This document shows positions 38,892-51,203 of a stretch of DNA of 64,000 bases, in pieces. Positions within the stretch are counted from its first letter, which is position 1. Each line of letters starts with the position of its first letter. Source of the stretch: Spinacia oleracea (Eukaryota; Streptophyta; Magnoliopsida; Caryophyllales; Amaranthaceae); assembly GCF_020520425.1 (NCBI RefSeq), contig NC_079491.1, positions 682,001 to 746,000 on the forward strand, written 5' to 3'. The notes under the pieces were generated by a model that saw only the letters and a program-made list of their open reading frames with translations, ran no database searches and was not told the origin of the DNA. The position numbers and the translations under genes were made by a program.

Positions 38892-41800
38892 CTATTGCTT
38901 GTTCGAAATACTGAATGAAGTCACTTTCATAGGGGTTGCCACCACCAGAGGAGCTTCAGGAGAGTCACTAACTGCAAACTTCTCATGCATGAAGCGACTG
39001 TCAACGATAGACTCGTCTTTCAGTACGATCTTATAGCAGTAACAGCTCTTCAAGCCTTGTTGATTCCGGTAGCATTCGTGTGCACTGTTCTTCACTTGCT
39101 CAAAGTTCCAAATGACACTGAATTTTCCAGCTGTAACGACTATGTGGCGTTCTTGTTTCCCTTCCTCAGTGACCTGCGGACATACAAAAATACAAGTCAA
39201 TATTCTGTGACCACGTCACTCCCGTACCTTTAATAGACAGGAAACATCTGAACTAAGAATATTACTGTAGTTAGCAAAATAAATAAATCGTTAAACAGTA
39301 ACTCAGACCAGCTAAAAAATTTCAATCATAAGCTTTCATCGATTACCTAGCTTGTTGAAACTCCAAAAAAACCCATACATATTCACATTTGCATCAAATT
39401 CAATAAAACAAGCAAGACTGGTTATATTAGTTTTCTTGATAAATCCTTATATCCACATCTTTTATCTATTTAATACTTGTAACAATATGATGCTTTAAAA
39501 ACAACTTCACTGACAGAACAAGAGCCAAAGGTGTGTCTAACAGATATCTACCAAATCATGTACATAGAAGTGCTCTGCACAAAACCAACTTTGTTTAACT
39601 CGTCAAGGCAGTGTGTTTGGTTGGGTGCGCTTTATCCAGCTTGTATTTGTGATTCTTTAAGGTGTGTCTAGTGAGTTTTGATTCTTCCATCCTATTGGTC
39701 AATAAGAACCCATTCTCCAAACTAATCCATGTCCTTGGGTAGGGGTCAAGAAATGCCGTCAATGCTCTAATCCATCCCCCTCTACCTCCTTGCCAAAGTT
39801 CATAGATACTTCATGTTTTTTTAAGACATGTAGAAAACTAGACAGGGGCTCAGAAAACAAGCCAAATTTCATCAGGAATCTTATTTGCGTTTCTATGAAG
39901 ATGACTGACTGCCCATGACAGAGGTAATTTGAAATGTCAAAGTCAGACTTAAAATTTATCGCTACAAGATACTTCTATTTATTAGTAGCAGGAGTATTAA
40001 GCAACACAATAACAGGCTTTACCATGTTTCATCGTAAACATACGTCACAAAAAACATAAATCAAAAGGACCAGTATGTCAAAAGTGACCTGGTTACGTTG
40101 TTTGAAAGCTTCAAACACAAGCAAACAAACTATCCAAAGACAAGCACAAGGGACAAGGTTTCTGTGCATTTAACAGCTCAACCCCAGCCTAGGAATGTTA
40201 GATAGTTTGATTCATATCATAAAACTAACAGAGAAATTGGAAACAAGGTGAGAAACCTATTTCAGCATCATTCATCCTTTTTAATGCATCTACACAACCC
40301 CAGCCAGAAGGGGGGTGGGAGATAAGTGGCACTAGATCGGTGCCTTCCCTTCGCAAGGTTCGTGCACACAGAGGCTGCATAAGCATTTAGTATAGACAAA
40401 TTCATTGAGAGCAACATCAACATAGACATAAACTAAACAAAATGCACATAAGAAGAGCATGAAAATACTGCTATAAATCAACAACACAACCTAATCATAA
40501 GCACCAAGCAAGAGCTAACAGAGCTATAAATCAGCAAATATCTTTTCCTATCCAAAAATAACATTGAACTCTAAACAAAAAGCGTGAAGAAGAGCATGAC
40601 AAGTGTATTGCAACAAACAAACAATGCAACCTATTCATATAAACAGCACGCAATAGCTAACAGAGATATAAATCAGTCTCACCCATGAAAATTGAGCGCC
40701 ATGGAATTTGTTGTTTGCCCCAGCCATATGAGCATCTACAGGAGTTAACTTGAGCAGCCTAGGAGCCGAGACTCTGTTACCCATACGACCACTGAATCCC
40801 GTCTTTGTCCTCCCATCTTTATCAGAAAACAAAGTGCAAATGAGAATCAAATATGTATCTGTGGTACCCAACACCCATTTGCCATCATAGGTAACATCCA
40901 CATGAGTAATTGACGAACCAAGACCAGGGAACGCGGTCTTAGCTTGTCTCATAGAGGTCTTGGAATACAGTCTTATCTTCCCATCAAGCGAACCAACAAC
41001 AATTGAACCATCCCCTGTTGAAGCAAAGCACTGAAAGTTGGTACCCCTTGAGAACTGATGTCCCTGATTCCAGTGCAACACAGGAGAGTTTGCAGAGGCG
41101 ATGTCCTGCACCATACCCCGGCGATCACGCATATCCCATTGACACAGCCTATTATCATCCAAACCCAAGAATGTAGACCCTGATGGATCCAGCTGAGCCC
41201 CCTTGTTGTCATTAGTAATGTCCCTCATGGATATATCAGCACCATCCTTCTCGAATTTCCATTCAGTGACGATCTTCCCAGTCTCAATATCCAGCTGATG
41301 GAGCCCCCCGGCATGGGGTTTGTTCTCCAACACCGGACTCATTAACATCATATTGGTTTCTCCCCTCATCAAAATGGCCTTCTTGGGTGTCGAATTACTT
41401 GAAGAATTCACATTTCTAGACCCAGTTCCTCTATCAAACTTAACACAAACCCCCTTCCCATGAATCCCATGCCTAAAATTCTTAACAACCTGAATCCCAT
41501 CATTCCCAACAAGGAAACTATTATCAAGAGCACCCAATGCCAAGCTCTGAATCCCTGTGTTCGCAACCTCCTCGAATTCCTCAAGCAAATCCTGTTTAAT
41601 CCTCGACGGAGTCGAACTAGGGGTTTTGCTTCCAATCAATTCATCATCAACCGCATCCCACATCGTATCGTCAGCAGCATCAGGATTATGCCACCCCATG
41701 AAATCCTTCCCATACACTTTCAGCTTGTTCTGATCAGTAGGTTCAACCCCATGAACATTCTCAAACAAACAATCATTAAACTCAGACACAAACATATTAT

Positions 41801-42356
41801 AATAATTGTTCTTCTCAAAGAATTTCATAGCCCACACACCATTCCAAACGAAATCAACCCGCAATTGTTCCGGAAACATCTTCAATTGCAAATCCGTGGA
41901 AACCCTAGCCCTAATTTTCGACCCCACCCGCAATTCCCAAAACTTACCCCCCTCCTCTTCCTCCCCATCCTCGTCCCCTTCCCCCTCCCCATCCTCGTCA
42001 CCATTGCCAGACTTAACAAAACAATACGTCGTCGCACCCTCAGCAGTCTTCCATTTAGAATCGGTAGTACCGCCGCCCACATGACGGTAAAGCTTAACAG
42101 CATTTTTCTTTTGCGAAGCAGAAGCAGAAACAGAAGCAGGAGTGGAGTATTTGAGCTTCAAAGCCTTCAACCTAGATTCAACATCGTCCAAAGCCGACGA
42201 AGGAGTAGTCTCACGGCCGCCATGGCTGCGTTGTTCTTCATCTTGCTGTTCTTCAGAGGTGTCGTAATCTTCATCCTCTTCACCTTCAGATTGACGCTCG
42301 TCATAATCGTCGGAATCTGAGAGCTCCAAACCTTCGCGACTGTTGGCTGCCCCCAT
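38892..42356 (-). CDS. VID27-like / DEM protein, 2 exons, 651 aa
   Basis: Plant members of the VID27 family include DEM, needed for embryo and meristem organisation in tomato; the yeast relative is linked to vacuolar import and degradation. Exons are 42356-40683 and 39173-38892 with a GT-AG intron of about 1.5 kb, phase 0. The N-terminus MGAANSREG fits the N-myristoylation rule (Gly2, Ser6). An acidic low-complexity stretch follows ([20 protein letters not shown] and a run of Asp/Glu near residue 120). The C-terminal half is the VID27 domain with WD-like blades: [60 protein letters not shown], ending [16 protein letters not shown] in exon 2. Length matches known plant members. The open frame on the opposite strand (41460-42320) is a shadow of this gene. 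Confidence 0.93.
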
Positions 42357-43693
42357 TGATGAGCTTGAAGCGCAGATCGAAGAGAGAGAAAATGAAGGAT
42401 TTCTTGATTTTGTATTTTTGAAATATGAAAGATGAAAAAGGTTAGAGGTAAAACCGCCACACCCTTGAAAAAAGAATGCAACTGGTGAGGTGAAGAAAGA
42501 GAAAATGAAATGCGGATTAGAACAAGTTTTTTAAATGGTCGAAATTACTTAATTGGGCAACCATACCCGATATAAATAGAACTAGTAATCCAAGCCCAAT
42601 ACGAGTAGCTTATTTTTAACGCAACTAAAAAAAATGTTAATGCTAAGTATAGGAATGCTTAGCCATTAAGGTATTTAATAAATAAAAGTTGATGATCAAA
42701 TGGAGTAGTATTCTTTACTTAGATATGAAGATATTTCTATACTACGTAATATTTAGTAAATCCGATTCAATCCTCATCAGGATGATACATGTGTCTGTGT
42801 TATAGATTTGATGTACATACATGCCTCTAGTTATATATAATAATACATCTAATTAATGTTTGATTGCTCTTCCTAGCGAAAATGTGCTTATTAGGAAAAT
42901 TGAAGCAAATGTGCATAAGATACTTTGCAAAGATGCATGTGTTTACCATGAAAAGTATAATGTTGAGTGTTTTGGCGTCGTATGTGTATTCTTGGAGACT
43001 TAACTTGGCACACATTGTCTAATTCTACGTCATTTTGCAAGAGCATTCACATCAAATTGTTTATCATGTCCAAAACAAATTATATTTTCATGTTTGATAA
43101 GCATAAGTATGCTAAAAGTCGAGCTTAAAATTGGGTAGCTTCGTCTCATACTTTTTTGCATAATCTTGTTTGTCTTGCCATTTATCTAATAATGATAAAG
43201 CACATTAGCCAAGCATACTTGCATTATTATATTCAATTGATTTGCCAACAAAACGAGTAAAGCTCATCGTTGGTTAACAATCGAGTAATGACTAACTTGG
43301 TGCATTTTTAAGATAATATTCCATCAAATGGTCATCTTATCACAACTACATTATACTTACCTTATCCAATATTTCTCATAAGTCGACCGAAACTCAACTC
43401 AACTCATAAGTGGGGGGCATACTAAGAATATGTATTGGAGAGTAAGAAATTAGTATTCTTTTAAATAAGAAATCAAGTTTCATTTGAACGAAATAATCCT
43501 ACAACAAAAAACTTAACTTGTAGCTTAAGCTTGAAAGTTACAATTACTAATACTACACTACTACATGCTCCCACTGTCCCTTTTTGTTTGCCTCATTTAC
43601 TGTTTTAACCCGTCCCTAAACAATCATTGAAAGAGGGAGTATATTGATACATGGGGTAAACAACTAAGGACAGAAAGAGTACATATATGCTAA
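42357..43693. other. Intergenic DNA with a short Stowaway-like element
   Basis: VID27-like promoter on the left. Bases 43568-43639 carry GCTCCCACTGTCCCTTTTTG and AAAGAGGGAG ends, a reduced Stowaway-like element. No gene. Confidence 0.45.
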
Positions 43694-46207
43694 TTACACA
43701 ACTCCGTTGTTTCCCGCCAAAATCATGTACTTATCTTTCCTAGTAAGTTTAGTACATTGAAAATTAAGAGACTCTCCAATCTCTCTCTGCACATGATTAG
43801 CCACATCGAACCCTGATTGGCTACGATCTTGACACGTGGACAACCCGGAAACGGCCCCAAGCAATCGAACTGTGTAGCTAGGTCGAGGGTTCATGAGAAA
43901 GAAAATAGGGTCCAAACACTTGAGACCACTAGCCGTAGTTCCATAAAACATGGACACGTGGCAGTCCATTGCCACAGGGGTAATTTGGTCATTCATCTCA
44001 GCAAACAAAGAGCTAAATCTTAAGAGAAATGGTTCTCTACATGTAGTCCCTTCAGGGCAAACTACTAGATCCCCTTGATTTAGTAGCTTCTCCATCATGA
44101 TCCCATCTTGATCACGATCACGTGTTAATCGGACGGTCTTGATTGGTGCTAAGATTTCTGATACCCTACTTAGGCTGTATGTAACCGCGGTTAGTGGCTT
44201 GTTTAGTGCATAAGAGAGGTAAAGTGGGTCTAATAATGTTTTATGGTTGCAAACATAGAGCTGACCCGGACCCGAGCCCAAGCCCGTGGGTTCGGAAGAA
44301 CTTTTCGCGTTCGGGCTTGTTGGGTTAGGGTGTGATGCATGACCCTGATCATGACCCTGACCCGAGCCCGTGGGTTCGGAAGAACTTTTCGGGTTCGGGC
44401 TTGTTGGGTTAGGGTGTGATGCACAGGTTAGGAGTCTTAGGCCAGTGAAAGTTAGGATTGGGTTTGCTATATTTTTAGGAAGGGATAAAGCAATAACTCC
44501 TCTAAAAATAGCAAGGAAAATTCCAAAAGGTAGCCACAAAAATAGGGTTAAAGTGGATGTTGGTGTTGGCCTTAGAGCTAATCTTCCATCATGGAATATC
44601 AATGGTTTTGGGTAGTTTTCACTTTGAAGAGATTTCCATTTGCTCTTCATTTCTTCATTTGTTAGATAAATTTCCTGCATTTACATTTGAAAGAAAAATG
44701 TTAAACATCTAAATTTATATGTCCGAGTAAAATAATAAATAAAAATGTAATTTAAGCCTAATAAAAGGGATCGTTTAAGGCTGCGTTCTATTCACCTGAT
44801 TTCCACTTATTTTTCCTGAACTTATCTTATCTGAACTTAACTGAACTTATATGAACTTAAGCTACTTGTACTATGTTTAACGGTTTGAGTCGGCTACTTA
44901 AAATAATTGGTTACTCCGTAGTTCATTGAGGTGGTCTCTTTGCATGTGACAAAGATTGAAGGGGAAATTGGCTCTTCGAGTCTCACTACAAATGGAATTT
45001 TAAAATCAGTTATTTACGTGCATGCCGTTCAAATAATGGCGGCTAATTAAAAAATCAACTACGTCATAGATTCGTAAAAAGGAACTATATTACTATATAA
45101 TACCAAAATTTACATCCTAAAGTTTCTTTACCCTTATGTCATACTAGGAACACTTGGAAATGATGATACTTAAAAGAGGAAGAGAAAAATCGAGATTATA
45201 CAAAGAGCATTTATTAAGATAATGGCCAATAATAACTAGAGTGTAATATTGTCAAATTCATTTAATGTTCATATACATCGTTGTTACTACTAATTAGTAC
45301 TAGTATATATTCACACGTTGATAACTAAGAGTACGTGACCAAATCTACACAGTTTCTTGTGTTAATCACGTATCAATATATCATATGCATAAACACTGGT
45401 TATACACTCAACTATGATACAAAAATATAACAAAAAAACATGCATATATGTTGAAAAGCTTACCTTGCAAAAGGAGAAAAATGGATGACTTAACGATGCT
45501 TTGGTGCCACTAATTCCAAAAATATTATTACAACCCAATTTGTCACCTTCTCCCAACATGTGCTTATTAAGATCATTACCTATTTTATTATTATTATCTT
45601 CCATTAAACCAATAAAATATCCATTAAAAACCTTAAGCTCTTTTCCAACAACAAAGTCAACCTCTAAATACTCTCTCACAAAACTTTCAACCATCACATG
45701 AGGCAACTCACTTACACCCATTTTCCTCTTACACTTTCTCACCACTTCAAACCCTTCTAACCCAACATCTTCAAGGAAAAACTTTGGCAAAACTGCCCTT
45801 CCAACAATAAAACCATCTTTCTTAATCCCAAAGAAGCTAACCATAACCATTATCTTTAACCCCATTTCTTTGTTAAACAAACAAATTAAAGGGTACAAGA
45901 TAAGTAGCAACAATGCCCTTAAAATACTACCACCTTCGAACGCCACGAGCATGAAGTAAGGGAACAAAGAAGATGATTTCAACAATGTATCTTCCACATT
46001 AAAGATCAATGTTTTATCATCATCATCCTCACTAGAGAATAGCTCATATGATCCAATAAAAGAAGGGTATTTTTGTAGTTTAAGTTGAGTAGGATTAAGG
46101 GCATTAATGACTTTTCTATGAAGATACCTTGGAGTTTTGAAGTGTTCATGAAGAATTCTAGAGAAGAAGAAAATAATAGCTCTAAACAAGGAGGTATATG
46201 TTGCCAT
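43694..46207 (-). CDS. Glycerol-3-phosphate acyltransferase, GPAT2/GPAT3 type, 2 exons, 574 aa
   Basis: Land-plant GPATs move an acyl chain from acyl-CoA to glycerol-3-phosphate. Exons are 46207-45464 and 44674-43694, phase 0, GT-AG. The N-terminal half is a HAD-like domain; the first motif reads FNVEDT (residues 69-74) where active phosphatases of the GPAT4/6/8 group have DxDGT, so no phosphatase activity is expected, as in GPAT1-3. FPYFMLVAFEGGSILRALLL is typical. The acyltransferase half has block I NHKTLLDP (391-398, His and Asp present), LTRDR, block III VVCPEGTTCREP (about 453-464) and block IV TPVAMD. The linker before block I holds a duplicated 28-residue unit with SHPNPTSPN and KSSSEPTG. 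An ATG 45 bases upstream (46252) overlaps the TATA box, so 46207 is preferred. Resemblance to GPAT2/3 is from family memory. Confidence 0.92.
44280..44423 (-). repeat. In-frame duplication of 60 bases (84-base period) inside the GPAT gene
   Basis: Units 44364-44423 and 44280-44339 differ at two positions only and are separated by a 24-base spacer. They code for two near-identical proline/serine-rich units between the membrane region and block I. The high identity points to a recent duplication. Confidence 0.92.
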
Positions 46208-46253
46208 GTTCTTGTTTTTCTTTTTGTTGTTATATTCTAAGATTATGGCCAAG

Positions 46254-46261
46254 TATTTATA
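46254..46261 (-). promoter_or_regulatory. TATA box of the GPAT gene
   Basis: TATAAATA on the - strand lies 47 bases before ATG 46207. Transcription would begin about 30 bases downstream, near 46225, inside what would be codons of the upstream ATG at 46252. This decides for 46207 as the start codon. Confidence 0.6.
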
Positions 46262-46480
46262 GGGTTGAGAACAAAAGAAATTAATGTCCTTATTTGCCCT
46301 TAATTTTAAGGGTTATTTACAAAAATGGGAATATCTATATAGTGAGAAATTAAGTGTCAAAAAATGAGGTAAGGTCCAGCTGGTGGGGGCGGTGAGGGAA
46401 TACGAGTGATAGTTTGGCTTAAATTGAATTTTCAAAGGGAATACATTTGATTTGGTCAGACACTCTTTTTAATTAATTAA
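46262..46480. other. GPAT upstream region
   Basis: Promoter-proximal DNA, no further element recognised. Confidence 0.4.
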
Positions 46481-46743
46481 CTAGTTTTTAAGCCTGGGTA
46501 ATACCCCGGGTTACTACATTATTAACTTCACATTTAGTTAGATTTCTTTTGCAATAATAATATGAAACACTTTATGTCCTAGTGGTAAAAGTTTTATTAT
46601 TTAAACTCAAAGATGGGGTTCAAACCATGTTTAACATTTTTTTAATGTATATGAAAATTACATGGAGTGAAAGAATCGTAAACAGAACGCTACATGCATG
46701 TCACGCATACTTTCTTACAAACGCTTTTTAATATATAGTATAA
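46481..46743 (-). mobile_element. Short non-autonomous Helitron (- strand)
   Basis: Read on the - strand the element ends ...ACCCAGGCTTAAAAACTAG followed by T, with a hairpin of GG/CC-rich arms (46493-46498 against 46504-46510) about ten bases before CTAG. The other end, TTATACTATATATTAAAAAG, matches the usual Helitron 5' end except that the first bases are not TC. Insertion is in an ATTAATTAA-rich site. Length is about 263 bp. Confidence 0.7.
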
Positions 46744-49700
46744 ATTAATTAATTAATTTTCTCGGTTAATTAATAACTTCTTGAAATTAAATCCCCTGGT
46801 TTGAAGTGTACCACTAGACAACTAGTTGTTCATAATTAGATCTAGTACTCACTTAATTAATTAGATTTGGTCAATGGTTTAATTGGTTTCCTTAAGAGCT
46901 CCGACTATCTCGCTATGTCGTGCTTGTCTGAGATCCCCCGGCAATACCACCACAAGATCATAGATAAAATTCATAGGTGATCACGGATTCTCGGGTACAA
47001 TTATATCGATCTTTATAGTCGTACTAATAAGTAACAAAAGATCGTAAAGAGTATACTTAACTCCAGACGTACTTACATAAGAATGGATATTCTGTGCCAA
47101 CCTTTTTTAATTTTTTTTAAGTTCTCCATAGCGCGTAATGCCATAATGTTATTTATGTCCTATGTTTTTTCCGTTCAATTTACTTGTAATGTTTAGACTT
47201 TTACGCTATTTAAATATTTAATCTCCTTTTTCTCGTTAAACACAAATGAGACAGGGGATTCGAATCTGAGATCTATCGTACACAAACTTATCATTCACTC
47301 GGTATATGACATGGGATTACGGGGTGTATAATTGGTGAAATGGTGTGTATGTCACATAAGTAAGGCGTTAGTCTAATAATAGTGTTACCTTTCCTAGAAG
47401 AATCATATATAACCGGCACATGAGATCTTATGGAGGAATCCACATACATCAGTTCGCATCACGGCCATCACCCATCAATTCCCAAGGTGAGTAACGTTGT
47501 CAGTTACTTACTTTTCTAGTTTAGTGTTCAATCAACTACTACGTAGTTTAATCACTTTGGATGACCGATTCATGGATATATATATTATTGGACAATACAT
47601 CATATGGATTATGGTCACTTCATATCCAGACAATCTAGTCCTACTATATTGAAATTATTATTCTAGTTTAGTGTTCAATCAACTTGCTCACTAGCTTCTA
47701 TCTTACTTTTTCAAGGTAGAGAGTTAATTAATGGGTTATTATAACATTTTTTATGTCTTGATTGGTACATGCTTAGCTTCATCTGTCCTAAAATAGTTTT
47801 TATACGAAATATTTGATTTATATGTAATGAATTGAGATTCTTTTGGACTGGTTTTGGTTGAAGTGAACTGAACGTAGGAGTATAAACTTATGGTATGTTC
47901 TCTTCACAATGCATAAATTTATTGGATGTGGATTAAACCTGATTATAACTTATTGGACTTGATTTCAAAAGATCAAATCCGAGTAAGTAAACTTATAGGC
48001 CGGGCATGATATATTGAAACTTATGGACATGATAGGCACTGATTGCAACTTATCAAAACCTATCAAAATCTAAAACTTATTTTTAAGGTGCAGATAAGTA
48101 TCTTTACTGAAATTAACTGAACTAAACAACCGAAAAGAAAGTTCAAAAGAACATGGACTAATAAATAGATTTGAAAGAGGTGGGATAACCCAAAATATGT
48201 GTAAGAGTAGAATAATTTAACCACTTGTGTCTTGTATATCCATGTGCTACTAGCTATCTTAGCCCATGGGATTCGAGCATTTTAATGCCTTGTCTCTCGT
48301 AATGCATGTTCATGAGAGACAATCATGAGGGCTAATAACTTAAATTAAATTAATAATGTATCTTAAGATGAACATAGTGTAATGAGTGTTCATCATTCAT
48401 CAAGATAAGAGCTTACTTCTTAAAGCAATGTATCTTATGAAAATGCATTAATTCTTTCCCATATTCTTCCCATATCCATATGGGGTTTTCTTCTTTAATC
48501 CTTTAATCTTTTTTCCTCCATAGAATGATGCTCACTCCAGGGCCCACTCATTGTAGTTCAATTTTCGGAATATCCAATCAAAATTAAGTTTACAGAGTAC
48601 TCATTTAGCGTTTACATATACATTATTCTACATAAATATTTATCGAGAAGATCGAGTGGATATATATTTCCTTGTTACTTTTGGTGGGACAAAGATACTT
48701 TATGTGAGCATGGGAGAATCTCATGTAAAAACATAGGAAGTACTCCATAGCAATATAGCATAAATACTTGTATTTATGAATCTTTATTACTTAGCCTATT
48801 TCCATAGATTTCAGTTTTCAAGAGTTTGCTTGGTTGAATCGATCAGGTTATAGGTGGTCCACATTCCCTGCTTCCATGAGTTCCATCCTATAATACCCAC
48901 TAACCAAATTCTTTTGCATAATAATCTAATGTACTTAGACTAATTGGTCTTAATTAGTTTACAATACTCTCTTTAATTCATGACTCTACCCTTAGTTGAA
49001 ACTAATCCACGATTATTGATCTCATTGAGTACGTCTTTGGCATTTAATCTTGATAAAATAAACTAACAATTTACCAGAGTATTTATGGAACAAAGAAAAA
49101 CGTGTTATTGTTAGAATATGCCTTGAATCTGTTATCCGTTAGTCCCCTTTTGAACAAACTTACGTGTTATAACAAAACGCGTGTCACGAACTATTGAGAA
49201 CAACCTAGGAAATTAGATTTCCTCCCCTCAAATATTATCGTATTATTAAGTTTACGTTCCTGCAAAATAATTCAATAACCCCTCAATTGACGGTTCCTCT
49301 CACCAATGTATTTTCCCTCCAGGCCTAAACCCGCTTTTATAGGCTAAACTAGAAACCCACGTCTAATAGAATTATACTTGCCCCCAAGTCTAAATAAATT
49401 CTAGAGATTGTTACATACCAAAAATATATCTAGTTTCCTAATTATAATTTTAATTAAACTAGGAAACAAGATATTAAACAAGTCTTTTTCGTATTCTTCT
49501 CGACTTAACTAAGTTGTGTTTAATTCCTAACATTACATTATACGTATTTTAGGATAGGGTTATTTGTTTGGGTCTATAATTCTTTCTACCCCACATCTGT
49601 CTAGAAAGTATTATGTACTATAAATACTCTCTACGTCTTAACCTAAATGTAATTTGTAATCGGTTCCTTTTTCCTTTGCTATAAATGTTTCCTCGACTAT

Positions 49701-50923
49701 AAATATAGTAACATGTTGTTAGTGAACCCCATTAAATTCTACTACGTATGTTATTTATTTATTTACTTTACCTTTTTTTTAGGGAAATTTACTTACTTTC
49801 TTAATTCTTTATATAACTTATGAATCTGTAAAGGCCCCAGCTTGATATAATTGCACACGGCACACTATGATTCTGGAGAAATGGGCCGGTGGCCCGGTGG
49901 GGGATGGTCATCATCGATCATGAATTGGACATACAAAGTACTCCATCATTCTACCAAGTACAGATTACAGTACTTAATTAGTTTTACTCGTATAAAACAT
50001 GCATGCATGCATGCATGCATACAATAAAGTCAACGCGTAGCCTTAATTTGATACGTAATAGGTCCCGCTTATACATTCGACATCACTTATCTGACATTGC
50101 TTATGGAGTTATGGTCTTCACGTTCTTATACTAGGACCCAAAAGCTCCTAACGCGATTTCTTCTACGAGTATTTGAAATTAGTTGTCTATTTATCAGAAT
50201 ATAATTAAAGATATTAACGATCAAATTTGTATATTGATGAATAGAAGGAGCTACAAGAAGTACAAAAAGTTACGAGTATTCTAAATTAGATGAAATAATG
50301 TTTATAAAGGTTACTTTTCTTTGTAGGAAGAATTTACAACAGTTTTTCGATGATTTTATGAAGTTGTGGATCTCAACAACAATGATGATAATTCTCGCAG
50401 GAAGTGTATTTAAAGAGATTTATGTTCGTTGTAAAAATACGTACTCGAGTTTGTTTAATTTGCCAGAAAAGGTGGAAGGAAAGCAAGAGAAAAGCAAGAG
50501 AAAAGAAAATATGATTTCCCATATTTGATTACAATATTATATGGGATTTGAAGAGAAATGGAAGGCTAAACAAAGCCATCTGCATAAGAAACGCTACAAA
50601 AAGAAATTTAGAAGTCGAACTTTGGACTAGTCATGATCATGAGAGCATACCACCTTCAAAACATGTAAATCACTATTAGCTAGGTATAATAAAAAGTTTG
50701 TCTAGAATTAGAAGTGTTATTTCCATAGTTTCATCCCTAGGGTTTCAGTTTAGTCTTAACATTCTAAGAAATTAGATTATTTCTTGGCCTTTTCCATTGT
50801 TTTCTTTTTGATTTTTATTTTCACCCGGGCCTAAATTGACCCAGCTCAGCCAATGCTTTTTTTTACTTTCCCTGGTTCCCTCTCTTGGCCCAAAAAGCCC
50901 AACCCGATTTTACAGCCCGACCC
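46744..50923. other. Gene-poor AT-rich intergenic region
   Basis: No gene is supported over 4 kb. Items seen: an orphan exon-like piece 47430-47486; a 24-base direct repeat at about 47513 and 47663; a MITE-like AACTTATTGGAC region at 47890-48165; a GCAT tetranucleotide run 49998-50021. The frame at 50298-50528 is AT-rich and has no recognisable domain. Confidence 0.45.
49998..50021. repeat. (GCAT)n microsatellite
   Basis: About six units of ATGC/GCAT, a perfect palindromic repeat. Confidence 0.85.
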
Positions 50924-51203
50924 TAAAGATGGCCGTGGGCCAGGCCGGCTCTAGACCAGACCTGACCCGGCACGAGAAAAGCACGGCTCGACATGAACAC
51001 GAAATCGTGGGCCATGGCCCGGGATTGGGCTGCATTTTTTAGTAAAAGCACGACATGACACAACACAACACGACTCGACCCTGCACGACAAAGCACGTAC
51101 CCGTGGGCTTGGGCCCTATTTTGAACTTTTTGGTCCGGCACGACACGATGAAGAGTGGGCTTGGCATGGTTCTAGCTCGAAGCCCCGCCTACGACCATCT
51201 TTA
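50924..51203. mobile_element. hAT-type MITE, GC-rich (TAAAGATGG family), best-preserved copy
   Basis: Ends TAAAGATGGCCGTGGGC and the imperfect complement GCCTACGACCATCTTTA. A perfect 8-bp target duplication CCCGACCC flanks it (50916-50923 and 51204-51211), which places the family in the hAT superfamily. Length is 280 bp. The interior consists of CACGACATGA, GGCCCGGG and GTGGGCTTGG words with no coding potential. This copy defines the family found also at 631, 9092, 13396, 17113 and 29480. Confidence 0.9.

Noticed and set aside
41460-42320. 286-residue open frame on the + strand
   Set aside because: It is the antisense shadow of the first exon of the VID27-like gene; the arginine/isoleucine-rich translation has no domain.
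47250-47280. T-arm-like GGATTCGAATC as a possible tRNA or SINE
   Set aside because: No D arm, anticodon arm or acceptor stem can be drawn around it.
50298-50528. 76-residue open frame with a hydrophobic middle
   Set aside because: Composition follows the surrounding AT-rich DNA; no family resemblance or promoter.
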